Positions 36,933-46,087 of a stretch of DNA of 64,000 nt are shown here, one piece after another (positions within the stretch are counted from its first letter, which is position 1; each line of letters opens with the position of its first letter). The DNA is from an uncultured Clostridia bacterium. Lineage in GTDB: Bacteria > Bacillota > Clostridia > Lachnospirales > Lachnospiraceae. The stretch spans positions 53,147 through 117,146 of the forward strand of contig CAMWKO010000005.1 of NCBI GenBank assembly GCA_947174885.1, given 5' to 3'. Made by a program: the position numbers and the translations under genes. A model generated the notes under the pieces. It searched no databases. It was not told where the DNA came from and was given only the letters and a program-made list of their open reading frames with translations.

Positions 36933-38321
36933 ATGAAATTTTCTAAAAATGATATTATAGAAGTAAAAATTGAAGATATTGGTGTAAATGGTGAAGGTAT
37001 TGGCAAGGCAGACGGATTTCCGATTTTTGTAAAGGATGCCATTGTATCTGATTATGCCAGAGTAAGAATAACAAAGTCTGCAAATACATATGCGTATGCA
37101 AGACTGGAAGAAATCCTTGAGCCATCACCGCTTAGAGTTACACCAAAGTGTCCTGTGGCAAAAGCCTGCGGAGGTTGCCAGATTCAGGAAATGGACTATA
37201 AGGCACAGCTTGCTTTTAAGAAAAATAAAGTAAAGAATAATATTGAAAGAATAGCAAAGATTACAGATTTTGAAATAGAAGATACTATAGGAATGGACGA
37301 GCCTTACTACTATAGAAATAAGGCGCAGTATCCTGTAGGTGAGGACAAAGACGGCAATATCATCATGGGTTTTTATGCCGGAAGAACTCACTCAATTATT
37401 CCTTGTGAGGATTGCATTATTGGTGATGCAGTTAATGGTGATATCCTAAGGATTATAAAATCATTTATGAAAGAGTTTGCCGTCAGACCCTACAATGAGC
37501 AGACCGGCAAGGGACTTATACGGCACATATTGATTCGCAAAGGCTTTAAAACGGGCGAGATTATGGTATGTATAGTCATAAATGGAACAAAGCTTAATCA
37601 TGCAGAGATTTTAGTTGAGAGGCTAAAACAGATAAATGGAATGACGAGTATATCTTTAAACGTAAATAAAGAAAATACAAATGTCATATTGGGTAATAAG
37701 GTAATAAATCTTTATGGTGAAGGCTATATTACCGATTATATAGGCTTGGTAAAATTCCATATCTCACCTCTTTCTTTTTATCAGGTCAATCCGGTACAAA
37801 CTCATATTTTATATGGAAAGGTACTGGAATTTGCAGGTCTTACAGGCAAGGAAACAGTATGGGATCTGTATTGCGGAGTCGGCACCATTTCCCTTTTTTT
37901 AGCAAAGCTTGCTAAGGAAGTGTATGGGGTTGAAATAATTCCGGAGGCTATAGAGGATGCAAGAAATAATGCAAGAATAAATAACATAAGCAATGCCTCG
38001 TTTTTTGTCGGAAAGGCAGAAGAGGTGCTGCCTGAGTATTATGAAAAGCAACATCATAACGGAAACTATGCAACTGCCGACGTGATAGTGGTAGACCCGC
38101 CACGAAAGGGCTGTGATGAAAGACTTCTTGCAACAGTAGTAAAGATGCAGCCTAAGAAAATTGTGTATGTGAGCTGTGATTCGGCGACACTGGCGAGAGA
38201 TTTGAAGTTTTTGGTGGAGAATGGGTATGAGGTGGGGAGAGTGCAGCCGGTGGATATGTTTCCGCATACTACTCATGTGGAGACGGTTGTAATGCTTTCC
38301 CACAAAAAACTGACAGTATAA
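36933..38321 (+). CDS. rlmD: 23S rRNA (uracil-C5)-methyltransferase, RlmD family
   Basis: A 462-residue enzyme: N-terminal TRAM domain (about 1-60), iron-sulfur motif CPVAKACGGC near residue 71, and a Rossmann methyltransferase with FYQVNPVQT, WDLYCGVGTISLFLAK, DPPRKGCDE and the catalytic Cys in YVSCDSATLARD. It methylates a uracil in 23S rRNA (U1939 or U747 type). The frame ends LSHKKLTV, where a -1 shift appears to have cut off a C-terminal extension still visible downstream (38321-38629). Confidence 0.9.
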   Translation: MKFSKNDIIEVKIEDIGVNGEGIGKADGFPIFVKDAIVSDYARVRITKSANTYAYARLEEILEPSPLRVTPKCPVAKACGGCQIQEMDYKAQLAFKKNKVKNNIERIAKITDFEIEDTIGMDEPYYYRNKAQYPVGEDKDGNIIMGFYAGRTHSIIPCEDCIIGDAVNGDILRIIKSFMKEFAVRPYNEQTGKGLIRHILIRKGFKTGEIMVCIVINGTKLNHAEILVERLKQINGMTSISLNVNKENTNVILGNKVINLYGEGYITDYIGLVKFHISPLSFYQVNPVQTHILYGKVLEFAGLTGKETVWDLYCGVGTISLFLAKLAKEVYGVEIIPEAIEDARNNARINNISNASFFVGKAEEVLPEYYEKQHHNGNYATADVIVVDPPRKGCDERLLATVVKMQPKKIVYVSCDSATLARDLKFLVENGYEVGRVQPVDMFPHTTHVETVVMLSHKKLTV

Positions 38322-38629
38322 TCAACGTAAAAGTGGAATTTGGCTAGGGTGAGGGCAAAGCGCCGCTTGATAATATCGCTAAGAGAACCGAAGCGTACAA
38401 GATAAAAGAGAGAGTTACCTACAAGATGATTAAGGAGTACATAGAAATGATGTATGACTTCAAAGTACATACCGCATATATCGCAGAGATAAAGAGGGAT
38501 TTAGGATTTTCGATATATGATATTCCAAATGCCGTAGAGGAATTGAAACAGCCGAGGAAACATCCGATAGCAGAGAAAGTAGAAGCGATAAAGGATGCTT
38601 TGAAACATTTTGAGATATTAGGAGGTTGA
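38321..38629 (+). pseudogene. Detached C-terminal extension of the RlmD-type methyltransferase
   Basis: Frame 2 from 38321 reads INVKVEFG, a TAG stop, then GEGKAPLDNIAKRTEAYKIK and on through the HTH-like VHTAYIAEIKRDLG to ELKQPRKHP and KDALKHFEILGG. From memory, several Lachnospiraceae methyltransferases carry such a tail after SHKKPDS. Here restoring one base (CT to CCT at about 38310) would give SHKKPDS and join the frames, and the TAG stands where GAG is expected. The piece from ATG 38426 (67 codons) might still be translated. Confidence 0.6.
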
Positions 38630-38632
38630 AAT

Positions 38633-39385
38633 ATGGAAAATATTACAGAAGTGAAAGATATTATTCAATTTATTTTACGAACAGATGAAATAGAACGTGA
38701 TGCAAGTATTGGTTCGGATATAAGTATTCCCATATATGATATTTCATCTGAAGAATTTCTGGATTTTGCGGAAAATGCAATTGCATCTGAAACAAAAGAA
38801 GGAATTGTAAATGCTGTTTCGAATTTAAAAAGAGCATTAGATTGTGAAATGGATATGTTTTTTGAATGCATTAACTTAAAAAGAATTTTTGATAAAAAAA
38901 ATTTGAAGTTTGAGAAGAAGACCCAATTTTTATCTAGCATAGGATTATTTCCTATTCAGACTATTAATAAATTGAATTTGATGAGAAATAAATTGGAACA
39001 TGAATACAAGACGCCAGAAATATCTGATTTACATACATATTACGAATTGGTATGGAGTGTAGTAAAAATAGTGGATTTGCACCTTGAACTATTATATACA
39101 AATGGTGAAATAAATTTAGAACTTCATAGTGAAAACAATAAGTACTATTTTACAATGAAGCACGATATAAAAGAATGCGGATTCAAATTTGAAATTAAAG
39201 ATTGGACTAAAGGAAAAGAAAAAAAACAAATACAGTTATGTGTTAATTTGAGAGATCAAAATGATGAGTGTGATTTTATAAACGCATTTAACATTTATTT
39301 GTTATCTATACAATACTTTGATTATGGAAATCTTAATTTATATAAGAAAAAAGTAAAGAAATTGATAGAAACAGAAATTGTATAG
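38633..39385 (+). CDS. HEPN-motif protein, unknown function
   Basis: A 250-residue soluble protein. Residues 118-123 read RNKLEH (then EYKTP), the R-x4-H motif of HEPN-fold RNases, set in a helical region (about 45-160). The C-terminal part (about 165-245) is predicted mixed and unrecognised. HEPN proteins often act as toxins or defence RNases, usually beside an antitoxin; none is seen here. AGGAGG precedes the ATG. It follows the RlmD tail by 3 bp and precedes gene fragments, i.e. it lies in decaying accessory DNA. Confidence 0.65.
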   Translation: MENITEVKDIIQFILRTDEIERDASIGSDISIPIYDISSEEFLDFAENAIASETKEGIVNAVSNLKRALDCEMDMFFECINLKRIFDKKNLKFEKKTQFLSSIGLFPIQTINKLNLMRNKLEHEYKTPEISDLHTYYELVWSVVKIVDLHLELLYTNGEINLELHSENNKYYFTMKHDIKECGFKFEIKDWTKGKEKKQIQLCVNLRDQNDECDFINAFNIYLLSIQYFDYGNLNLYKKKVKKLIETEIV

Positions 39386-39430
39386 ATGTTTGTGACGTAA
39401 TAAATGTGTAGTTTATGAGGAGAATTTTAA

Positions 39431-39654
39431 GTGAATCATAAGTTTTATAATGAAATCAAAGACATCTTAACTATGTCAGTAAATAAAGTTTATCAAACCA
39501 CTAATTTAATTTCGCAATTTTAGAAGCATACTGGAATATTGGAAAATATGCGGCAGTTTTATTTGAATTTTCTAATGGCTATGTACTGCATAGCGGATTG
39601 AGATTTAACACATCAGAATTTTGGTATAATAAAGATATATGTTCATTATTATGA
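39431..39654 (+). pseudogene. Fragment of YhcG/DUF1016-family nuclease
   Basis: A GTG with GAGGAG upstream opens a frame FYNEIKDILTMSVNKVYQTT that soon hits a stop. A second frame resumes with EAYWNIGKYAAVLFEF. FYxEIKDIL followed by EAYWNIGK is the start of YhcG-type PDDEXK nucleases, common near restriction systems. One frameshift and loss of the rest make it a pseudogene. Confidence 0.65.
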
Positions 39655-39684
39655 GTAAGTGCTAATGAACGAAGGAAACAATTT

Positions 39685-39846
39685 ATGACATTATAGGAAG
39701 CTGACGAAAAGTGGATTCTCGTACACCGCATGATTAACTATTAATGCTATTATGGTGGTATTCCCGGTGCAGAAAAGAAAAGGACAGTTTGGCTCATTCC
39801 TAAAGATGCTTAAAAGCCGATAGACGGTCGTAGAAAAAAGGCATAA
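39685..39846 (+). pseudogene. Fragment of small HTH (excisionase-like) DNA-binding protein
   Basis: One frame with three internal stops reads MTL-stop-EADEKWILVHRMINY-stop-CYYGGIPGAEKKRTVWLIPK and ends KPIDGRRKKA. EKW...RV...GxIPGA...WxIPxDAxKPxDxR is the pattern of a small HTH family common on mobile DNA in Clostridia. The stops show it is dead. Confidence 0.7.
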
Positions 39847-39879
39847 ATTGATGGCAAAAAACTGAAAGGATGACAAAAA

Positions 39880-40560
39880 ATGATATATGATTGTTTGATT
39901 ATAGACGACGAAAAGCTGCTTGCGGACAGCACAGCAGAGTATTTCAATCTATTTGGTGTTAAAACAGCGATTGCGTATAGTGTTTCAGATTGCAGGGATT
40001 TTTTCAAAGAGAATTCAGCGGAACTGCTTTTACTGGATATAAACCTCGGTGATGGCAGCGGTTTTGAATTGTGTAAAGAGCTTCGGGAAAACACTGAAAT
40101 TCCCATTCTGTTTATCTCAGCGCGAACGAGTGATGATGATAAGATTATTGCCCTCAGTATCGGCGGTGATGATTATATTCAAAAGCCTTATTCTCTCAGT
40201 GTTTTATTGGCAAAGGTCAAGGTGGTGCTGAAACGATATGGAAGCAAGGAGACGGTGAAGTACACTGACGGGCGTTTAACCGTAGATTTTAATGCAAGAC
40301 AGGTTTTTATTGATGGAACCTCCGTAAAACTGACATCGCTTGAATTCAAGCTTTTGGCTTATCTGATACAAAATGCGGGACGGATGATTTCAAAACAGGA
40401 ACTTTTTGAAAAGGTCTGGGAGGACAAATTTACAGGTGATGGAACGCTGAATGTACATATTCGTAAAATACGCGAAGCGATTGAAGAAGAACCGGGTAAT
40501 CCTGAATATATTATCACAGTTTGGGGTGACGGCTACAAGTTTATAGGGAGGAATCAATGA
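39880..40560 (+). CDS. OmpR-family response regulator of second sensor/ABC module
   Basis: A 226-residue regulator: receiver with IDDEK near residue 9, phosphoacceptor Asp in LLLLDINLGDG and Lys in DDYIQKPYS, then a winged helix (about 130-224). Its stop overlaps the kinase start (ATGA). Codon use in this four-gene block includes more CGT, CGC and GCG than neighbouring genes, which suggests transfer. It probably controls the ABC transporter genes at 41899-45001. Confidence 0.92.
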   Translation: MIYDCLIIDDEKLLADSTAEYFNLFGVKTAIAYSVSDCRDFFKENSAELLLLDINLGDGSGFELCKELRENTEIPILFISARTSDDDKIIALSIGGDDYIQKPYSLSVLLAKVKVVLKRYGSKETVKYTDGRLTVDFNARQVFIDGTSVKLTSLEFKLLAYLIQNAGRMISKQELFEKVWEDKFTGDGTLNVHIRKIREAIEEEPGNPEYIITVWGDGYKFIGRNQ

Positions 40561-41822
40561 AAAATCGTATATTTTTAGGAGGACTGTTTATTATCTTTCT
40601 GATTGAAATTACCGCCCTTATATTGTTTACATTTCAAAAGGAAGAAAAATTACAGGATACAGTGGCAGTCAATGAAGCCGTACAAACAATACAAAGAGAT
40701 TGGGATTCTTTTGAAGGTCATATCAATCATACCTCTCTGGATTATGTTGTTCTTGATTCAGACGGAACAGTTCTGTACAAAACAAAATCGGGCTTGAGCG
40801 AAAGCATAAACGAAGCAATTAATCATAAAGATATTATTCTGGATATTGAAGTTGACGGATTGATTGTCGGCAAGCTCATTGTTTACAACAGTGACGTGCT
40901 GATTTTTCAATCTGAAAAGCAGACCGTCATTTTTTCTGTCATAGTGGCAATGCTTATACAGTGTAGTATTTGTGCAGTGTATTTTTTCTATATGCGATAC
41001 ACAATAATAAAGCCATTTCATAAGCTGAAAGGATTTGCAGAGCGTATTGCAGGAGGCAATCTGGATATTCCGTTAAAAATGGATCGGCAAAATTTATTCG
41101 GGGCATTTACTGAGAGCTTCGATATTATGCGTTCTGAATTAAAAAAGGCGAAAATGGCCGAGGCAAGAGCAAATGCAAGCAAAAAGGAATTGGTGGCAAA
41201 GCTGTCGCATGATATTAAGACACCGGTTGCAAGTATCAAGGCGGCTTCTGAGGTAGGCGCTGCTTTGTCATCAGATGAAAAAAGCAGGGAAAACTATGAG
41301 CAGATTATCCGAAAAGCAGACCAAATTAACACATTGGTTACAAATCTGTTTTCTGCCACATTGGAGGAACTTCAAGAACTTTCTGTAACACCATCAGATT
41401 TGAAAAGTGAGGAACTGCGTGATTTACTTGAAAATGCCGATTATCTGCATCGTGCTGTGATACCGTCTATTCCTGATTGCCTGCTATTTGCGGACAGGCT
41501 TCGTTTGCAGCAGGTATTTGATAATATCTTTGCCAATTCCTATAAATATGCTGATACAAAAATACATGTAACAATATGTACAGAGGAGAAGTATCTGACT
41601 GTCAGTATTGAAGATTACGGTGGTGGTATCGACGAGTCAGAACTGCCGCTTCTGAAAGAAAAATTCAAGCGTGGCAGCAACACAAGAAACATTGAAGGCG
41701 CAGGACTGGGACTATATATTTCTGAGTATTGTATGAATAAAATGCAGGGAAGACTTGACATTGAAAACGGTTTAACAGGACTTAGAGTGACTATTCGGCT
41801 CGCTTTCAGCAGAGCGATTTAA
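40557..41822 (+). CDS. Sensor histidine kinase with short extracytoplasmic sensor
   Basis: A 421-residue kinase: helix 1 about 5-24, extracytoplasmic sensor about 25-120, helix 2 about 122-145, HAMP about 147-200, H-box KLSHDIKTPVAS, N-box FDNIFANSYKY, G1 EDYGGGI, G2 GAGLGLYISEYC. Unlike the BceS-like kinase at 7327 it has a real outer sensor. It is 77 bp upstream of the ABC ATPase gene. The ligand is probably a peptide or cell-wall agent, by context only. Confidence 0.9.
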   Translation: MKNRIFLGGLFIIFLIEITALILFTFQKEEKLQDTVAVNEAVQTIQRDWDSFEGHINHTSLDYVVLDSDGTVLYKTKSGLSESINEAINHKDIILDIEVDGLIVGKLIVYNSDVLIFQSEKQTVIFSVIVAMLIQCSICAVYFFYMRYTIIKPFHKLKGFAERIAGGNLDIPLKMDRQNLFGAFTESFDIMRSELKKAKMAEARANASKKELVAKLSHDIKTPVASIKAASEVGAALSSDEKSRENYEQIIRKADQINTLVTNLFSATLEELQELSVTPSDLKSEELRDLLENADYLHRAVIPSIPDCLLFADRLRLQQVFDNIFANSYKYADTKIHVTICTEEKYLTVSIEDYGGGIDESELPLLKEKFKRGSNTRNIEGAGLGLYISEYCMNKMQGRLDIENGLTGLRVTIRLAFSRAI

Positions 41823-41898
41823 GGGATATTTAAGAATTGCATAAAGACAGTTAAGAATTGAAAAATTACAATAGAACGTGTAAAAAGGAGGATTCCAT

Positions 41899-42657
41899 AT
41901 GAAAGAAATCTTGTTAAAGACCGAAAAACTAAGTAAATCCTTTTCAAACGGTGGTACTATGCAGCACGTTCTGAAAAATATTGATTTAAAGCTCTACAAA
42001 GGCGATTTTACCGTTATTATGGGAGCAAGTGGCGCAGGAAAATCCACGCTGTTATATGCTCTTTCGGGAATGGACACACCTACGCTCGGAACGATTACAT
42101 TCGGGGATAAAGTAATATCAAATCTGTCACAGGACGGGCTTGCGGTATTCCGCCGCAATCACTGCGGATTTGTATTTCAACAAATCTACCTGATTGACGG
42201 AATGAGTGTGATGGATAATGTGCTTTCTGCAGGGCTGCTTGTCAAAAAAGACAAAAAAGCACTCGTTCAGCGTGCCAAAGAATTGTTTACGGCAGTAGAT
42301 ATTTACAAAGAATCGTATAAAAAATTTCCAACGCAGATTTCAGGAGGCGAAGCGCAGCGTGTAGGAATTGTCCGTGCGCTTATAAACAGTCCCGAAATCC
42401 TGTTTGCCGACGAGCCGACAGGTGCGCTGAATTCCAAAACAGGACTTGATGTTCTTGACACGCTTACGAAATTTAACGAACAAGGTCAAAGCGTGGTTAT
42501 GGTAACGCATGATATGCGTTCTGCCCGTCGAGGCAATCGTATTCTGTACTTGAAAGATGGTGTGATTTTAGGCGAATGCGACTTGGGTAAGTATTCACAC
42601 GGCGATATGGCAAGGCATGAAAAACTTTCTGCGTTTTTGAAAGATATGGGGTGGTAA
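41899..42657 (+). CDS. MacB/LolD-type ABC transporter ATP-binding protein
   Basis: A 252-residue ATPase: Walker A GASGAGKS, Q-loop FQQIYLID, signature ISGGEAQRVGIVRA, Walker B ILFADEPTGALN and switch His in VTHDMRSA. AAGGAGG precedes the ATG. It ends 1 bp before the permease gene. With the 780-residue permease it forms an exporter or antimicrobial-peptide resistance pump. Confidence 0.92.
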   Translation: MKEILLKTEKLSKSFSNGGTMQHVLKNIDLKLYKGDFTVIMGASGAGKSTLLYALSGMDTPTLGTITFGDKVISNLSQDGLAVFRRNHCGFVFQQIYLIDGMSVMDNVLSAGLLVKKDKKALVQRAKELFTAVDIYKESYKKFPTQISGGEAQRVGIVRALINSPEILFADEPTGALNSKTGLDVLDTLTKFNEQGQSVVMVTHDMRSARRGNRILYLKDGVILGECDLGKYSHGDMARHEKLSAFLKDMGW

Positions 42658-42658
42658 T

Positions 42659-45001
42659 ATGAGAAAATGTTTTCTAATTGTCCGCTCTAATATCCGAAAG
42701 GCAAAAGGCCAGACCGCTTCGATTATCGTTCTGATTTTGATTGCCGCTTTAATGCTCAATCTTTGGCTTATGTTATCAATGGACTACAAAGCCAACTTTG
42801 ACAGATACCACGATAAATTTCATGCCGAACACGTTACTTTATCAGTAGATGGAGACACAGACGAAGTTCAAAGCTTTTTATCGAAAACTATTGAAAGCGA
42901 CAGCCGTACCGCAGCGTTCCGATTGGATCACTGTATGCACATGACAGGCTCATTTACGTACAACGGCGGTAAGATGCAATGTTGGTTTGTCTTTTTGGAT
43001 AAGCAAACAGCTTTAACTCGTTCTATTGGCAGAATCGAAATTGTAGAGGAGGGCACGTTTACAAGCGGCGTATATCTGCCTATGATCTATAAAACAAGCG
43101 ATATTACAGTAGGAAATCAAATCGAAATTTCGATTGGCAGCAATATGGTTACCTACACGGTTTGCGGTTTTTTCAACAGTATAATGTTGGGATCGAACAA
43201 TTGCGCTTTGACAGAAATTGTTCTTACGGAAGATAAGTATATAGAGCTTGAAACTAGCGGTTATGCGCCATATGCAACACTGTGTTCGGTGCGTCTGAAC
43301 GATAAGTCAGAAAATCTAAACTATGAAGCGGAACTGAAAAGCACGGTTTCAGAGCAGTATCCTAACATTCTCATGGTAAGTAATTGCTATGATAATGTTA
43401 CGCAAGCCCGATACATTTCACAAATGATATGTTCGGGAATTATAGCGGCTATGGCGTTCTTTGTACTCTTAATTGCGCTTGTAGTGATAGTCTCGAATAT
43501 TATCAATTATATGCAGGTCAATATGAAAAATCTTGGTGCACTTAAAGCTGTAGGTTATACATCAAAGCAGTTGATCTATTCACTACTATTTCAGTTTTTA
43601 AGCCTGACTTTCATAGCAGCATTGGTCGGAGCAGGACTTTCTTATTTCCTCTTCCCTACAGTCAATACAATGATGATTGCACAGACAGGTATCCCATACA
43701 CAATGCACTTTTTACCACTGCCGCTTGTGATTTCACTCGCAGTGTTGGGAGGCACAGTTGCGCTTGCTGTATGGTTTTCGTCACGCAAAATCAAAAAGAT
43801 AGAACCTATTGTGGCACTTCGCTCAGGCATTCAAACACACAATTTTAAACGAAATCATATTCCGCTTGAAAAGACGAAATCACCGCTGAATTTTGCGCTT
43901 GCTTTTAAAACCACGCTTTCGGGAATTAAATATAACATAACTGTCTGTATTACAATGCTTGTTCTTTCGCTTGTTGTCGTTTTTTCCGGGCTGATGATTG
44001 AAAATGTTATAACCAATATGACGCCATTTTTGAATCTGATTGTCGGAGAGACAGCGGACAGTTGTATCAATGTGCAAGTCGAAACGGAAGACAATTTTTT
44101 ACGGGAAATGAATGCGGACATCCGTGTAGAAAAGGTTTACCTGTATAACTCTTTGAATGTATCGCATGTTGGTGGTGTAGAGCTTATGGCAATGCTCTGT
44201 GATGACTTTTCAAAGATAAATAATCAGAATGTTGTATTCGATGGAAGATTCCCGAGATATGATAACGAAATTGCAATCGCTGCAAAATATGCAAAAGAAA
44301 ACGGATTGAAGATCGGAGACGAAATAGAAATAACCGCAAACGGAAAACAGGAAAAATACCTTATTACAGGGTTCACACAAATCTCCAACAATCTTGGCAA
44401 AGACTGTCTGCTTACCAGAGCCGGTTATGAACGGTTAGGAACACTCACGAATACAAGTTATTACATCAATCTTGTCGATGAAACCGACATTGATGAGTTT
44501 AATCTGGAGATGAAAGAAAAATTTGATGATAGCATAAATACAACGATAAATGTAGATGCAACGATGAAAGGTGCGGCAAGCGTATACATCTCACTTATGA
44601 CAATTATTGTGATAGCTATATTTGCATTTTCAGCTATTATCATTGTTTTTGTATTGTATCTGCTTGTACGTACGATGCTGAATAATAAAAATCGTGATTA
44701 TGGTATTATGAAAGCACTTGGTTTTACGACTGGTCAGCTTATTCTTCAAACGGCTCTGTCGTTTATGCCCACAACAATTTTATCTACTGGAATTGGACTT
44801 ATTGTATGTAGCTTAATTATTAATCCATTAACCGCATTATTTTTAAGCAGTATCGGAATTGTAAAATGCACATTTGCACTCCCTGTCGGGTTTATCGTGA
44901 TTGCGGGTATCGGACTTATATTATTCGCTTTTGCGATGGCATGTCTGTTATCTTTGAAAATCAGAAAAATTACTCCTAGAGCATTGCTTTCGGAAGAATA
45001 A
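42659..45001 (+). CDS. FtsX-family ABC permease, two-domain
   Basis: A 780-residue permease: N-terminal helix (about 18-40), large outer domain (about 41-250), three helices with FtsX (about 255-390), a second outer domain (about 445-640) and a second FtsX (about 655-775). This duplicated layout differs from the ten-helix BceB at 9250 and is closer to the LolC/E- or Vex-like pumps of Firmicutes. It is last in its operon; no clear terminator follows before the IS110 remnant. Confidence 0.88.
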   Translation: MRKCFLIVRSNIRKAKGQTASIIVLILIAALMLNLWLMLSMDYKANFDRYHDKFHAEHVTLSVDGDTDEVQSFLSKTIESDSRTAAFRLDHCMHMTGSFTYNGGKMQCWFVFLDKQTALTRSIGRIEIVEEGTFTSGVYLPMIYKTSDITVGNQIEISIGSNMVTYTVCGFFNSIMLGSNNCALTEIVLTEDKYIELETSGYAPYATLCSVRLNDKSENLNYEAELKSTVSEQYPNILMVSNCYDNVTQARYISQMICSGIIAAMAFFVLLIALVVIVSNIINYMQVNMKNLGALKAVGYTSKQLIYSLLFQFLSLTFIAALVGAGLSYFLFPTVNTMMIAQTGIPYTMHFLPLPLVISLAVLGGTVALAVWFSSRKIKKIEPIVALRSGIQTHNFKRNHIPLEKTKSPLNFALAFKTTLSGIKYNITVCITMLVLSLVVVFSGLMIENVITNMTPFLNLIVGETADSCINVQVETEDNFLREMNADIRVEKVYLYNSLNVSHVGGVELMAMLCDDFSKINNQNVVFDGRFPRYDNEIAIAAKYAKENGLKIGDEIEITANGKQEKYLITGFTQISNNLGKDCLLTRAGYERLGTLTNTSYYINLVDETDIDEFNLEMKEKFDDSINTTINVDATMKGAASVYISLMTIIVIAIFAFSAIIIVFVLYLLVRTMLNNKNRDYGIMKALGFTTGQLILQTALSFMPTTILSTGIGLIVCSLIINPLTALFLSSIGIVKCTFALPVGFIVIAGIGLILFAFAMACLLSLKIRKITPRALLSEE

Positions 45002-45159
45002 AAGGTGTGATTTATTGTGAAAATAGCAGAATGAATATGCTACTGCTTGCAGGAATAAACAATGGTGCAAATATCAATCCCATAGTTTAGTTGATGGTCA
45101 AAAAATAGTATGTTTTTCGATTGATGTCTTGAAATATTGACGCTATAATATAGCTGGAA

Positions 45160-45191
45160 CCTTGGGACAATGGAAAAATTTGTACCCAAGG
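45160..45191. repeat. Stem-loop downstream of the ABC permease gene
   Basis: CCTTGGGACAA pairs with TTGT-a-CCCAAGG, an 11-bp stem with one bulged A and a 9-nt loop. No T run follows, so it is not a standard terminator. It lies just before an IS110-like fragment and could be part of its former end. Confidence 0.5.
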
Positions 45192-45267
45192 TGTAGCTTT
45201 TGAAAAGCGTACTGATATAATAAATTGGTAACACTTCGTTCGGATAATTATGATATAATAAAAGCGT

Positions 45268-45375
45268 GCCGAAGGAAAGTATTATAATGTTGCTTTATCC
45301 CACGTAGCTAAGAAACTTGTAAGAACAATCTACGCAATGGAAAAATCAGTACAAGCATACATACCAGCGGCTTAA
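45268..45375 (+). pseudogene. Remnant of IS110-type transposase C-terminus
   Basis: The frame reads AEGKYYNVALSHVAKKLVRT, then IYAMEKS and a stop. This matches the C-terminal end of IS110-family transposases (KGKHYYNVALSHVAKKLVR...IYALEKSG). The N-terminal part is absent. The rest of the 592-bp gap (45002-45593) holds no gene that I can support. Confidence 0.65.
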
Positions 45376-45593
45376 CTGATTTCTGTAAATATCTCTTTTT
45401 AGAGTGCCAGCAATGTCCTCCATTCGGGAACCAACGTGGTTTGAATTTCTCGGCATATCGAAATGGTGGAAGTGCATCTGGTAGAAAGGCCATTCAAGGA
45501 TGCAATCTGCTGGGCCTTTGAGGCGTTTCGCTCATCAAGGTAGATTTAAGATAATCTGCGAAAAATTTAAAAACATTATTGGAGAAAAGTAAA

Positions 45594-46010
45594 ATGGAAA
45601 TCAGATATGTAGAAAAAAATGATAAAGAGTTTTGGTTTAGGTTGGATAGACATTTATCACAAGTAGAATTTGAAAAGAAAATTAGAGATAAGATGGGGTA
45701 TATATTATTGGAGAATGATAAACCGATTGCTTTGCTGAGATATAATTTATTTTGGGATAACACACCATTTTGCACGATGCTTTTTGTGGATTGGGAGAAT
45801 CAGGGAAAGGGATATGGAAAAGCACTAATGTCATTTTGGGAAAAGGATATGAAAGAGGCTGGATATGGAATGATAATGACTTCGACGCAAGTCGATGAAG
45901 AGGCACAACATTTTTATAGAAAATTAGGATATAAGGATGCAGGTGCAGTGGTTATTAATATTCCCAAATATGAACAACCTATGGAAATGATAATGATAAA
46001 AGAAATTTAA
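45594..46010 (+). CDS. GNAT-family N-acetyltransferase
   Basis: A 138-residue acetyltransferase with the acetyl-CoA loop ENQGKGYGKALM (motif A, around residue 72) and HFYRKLGYKDAG (motif B region). ATG 45594 is chosen with GGAG 9 bases upstream; an in-frame TTG at 45579 would overlap that site. The substrate is unknown. It sits alone between the IS110 remnant and further gene fragments. Confidence 0.82.
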   Translation: MEIRYVEKNDKEFWFRLDRHLSQVEFEKKIRDKMGYILLENDKPIALLRYNLFWDNTPFCTMLFVDWENQGKGYGKALMSFWEKDMKEAGYGMIMTSTQVDEEAQHFYRKLGYKDAGAVVINIPKYEQPMEMIMIKEI

Positions 46011-46087
46011 GATAAAAAATATAACAGAAATTCTAATAAATAATTACAAAATTGTCTTACTGGGAGTGTGAATCAAAAGTTAGCGAA

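Noticed and set aside
45308..45493. Minus-strand frame with WFPNGGHCWHSKK
   Set aside because: It overlaps the IS110 remnant on the other strand and has no start signal.
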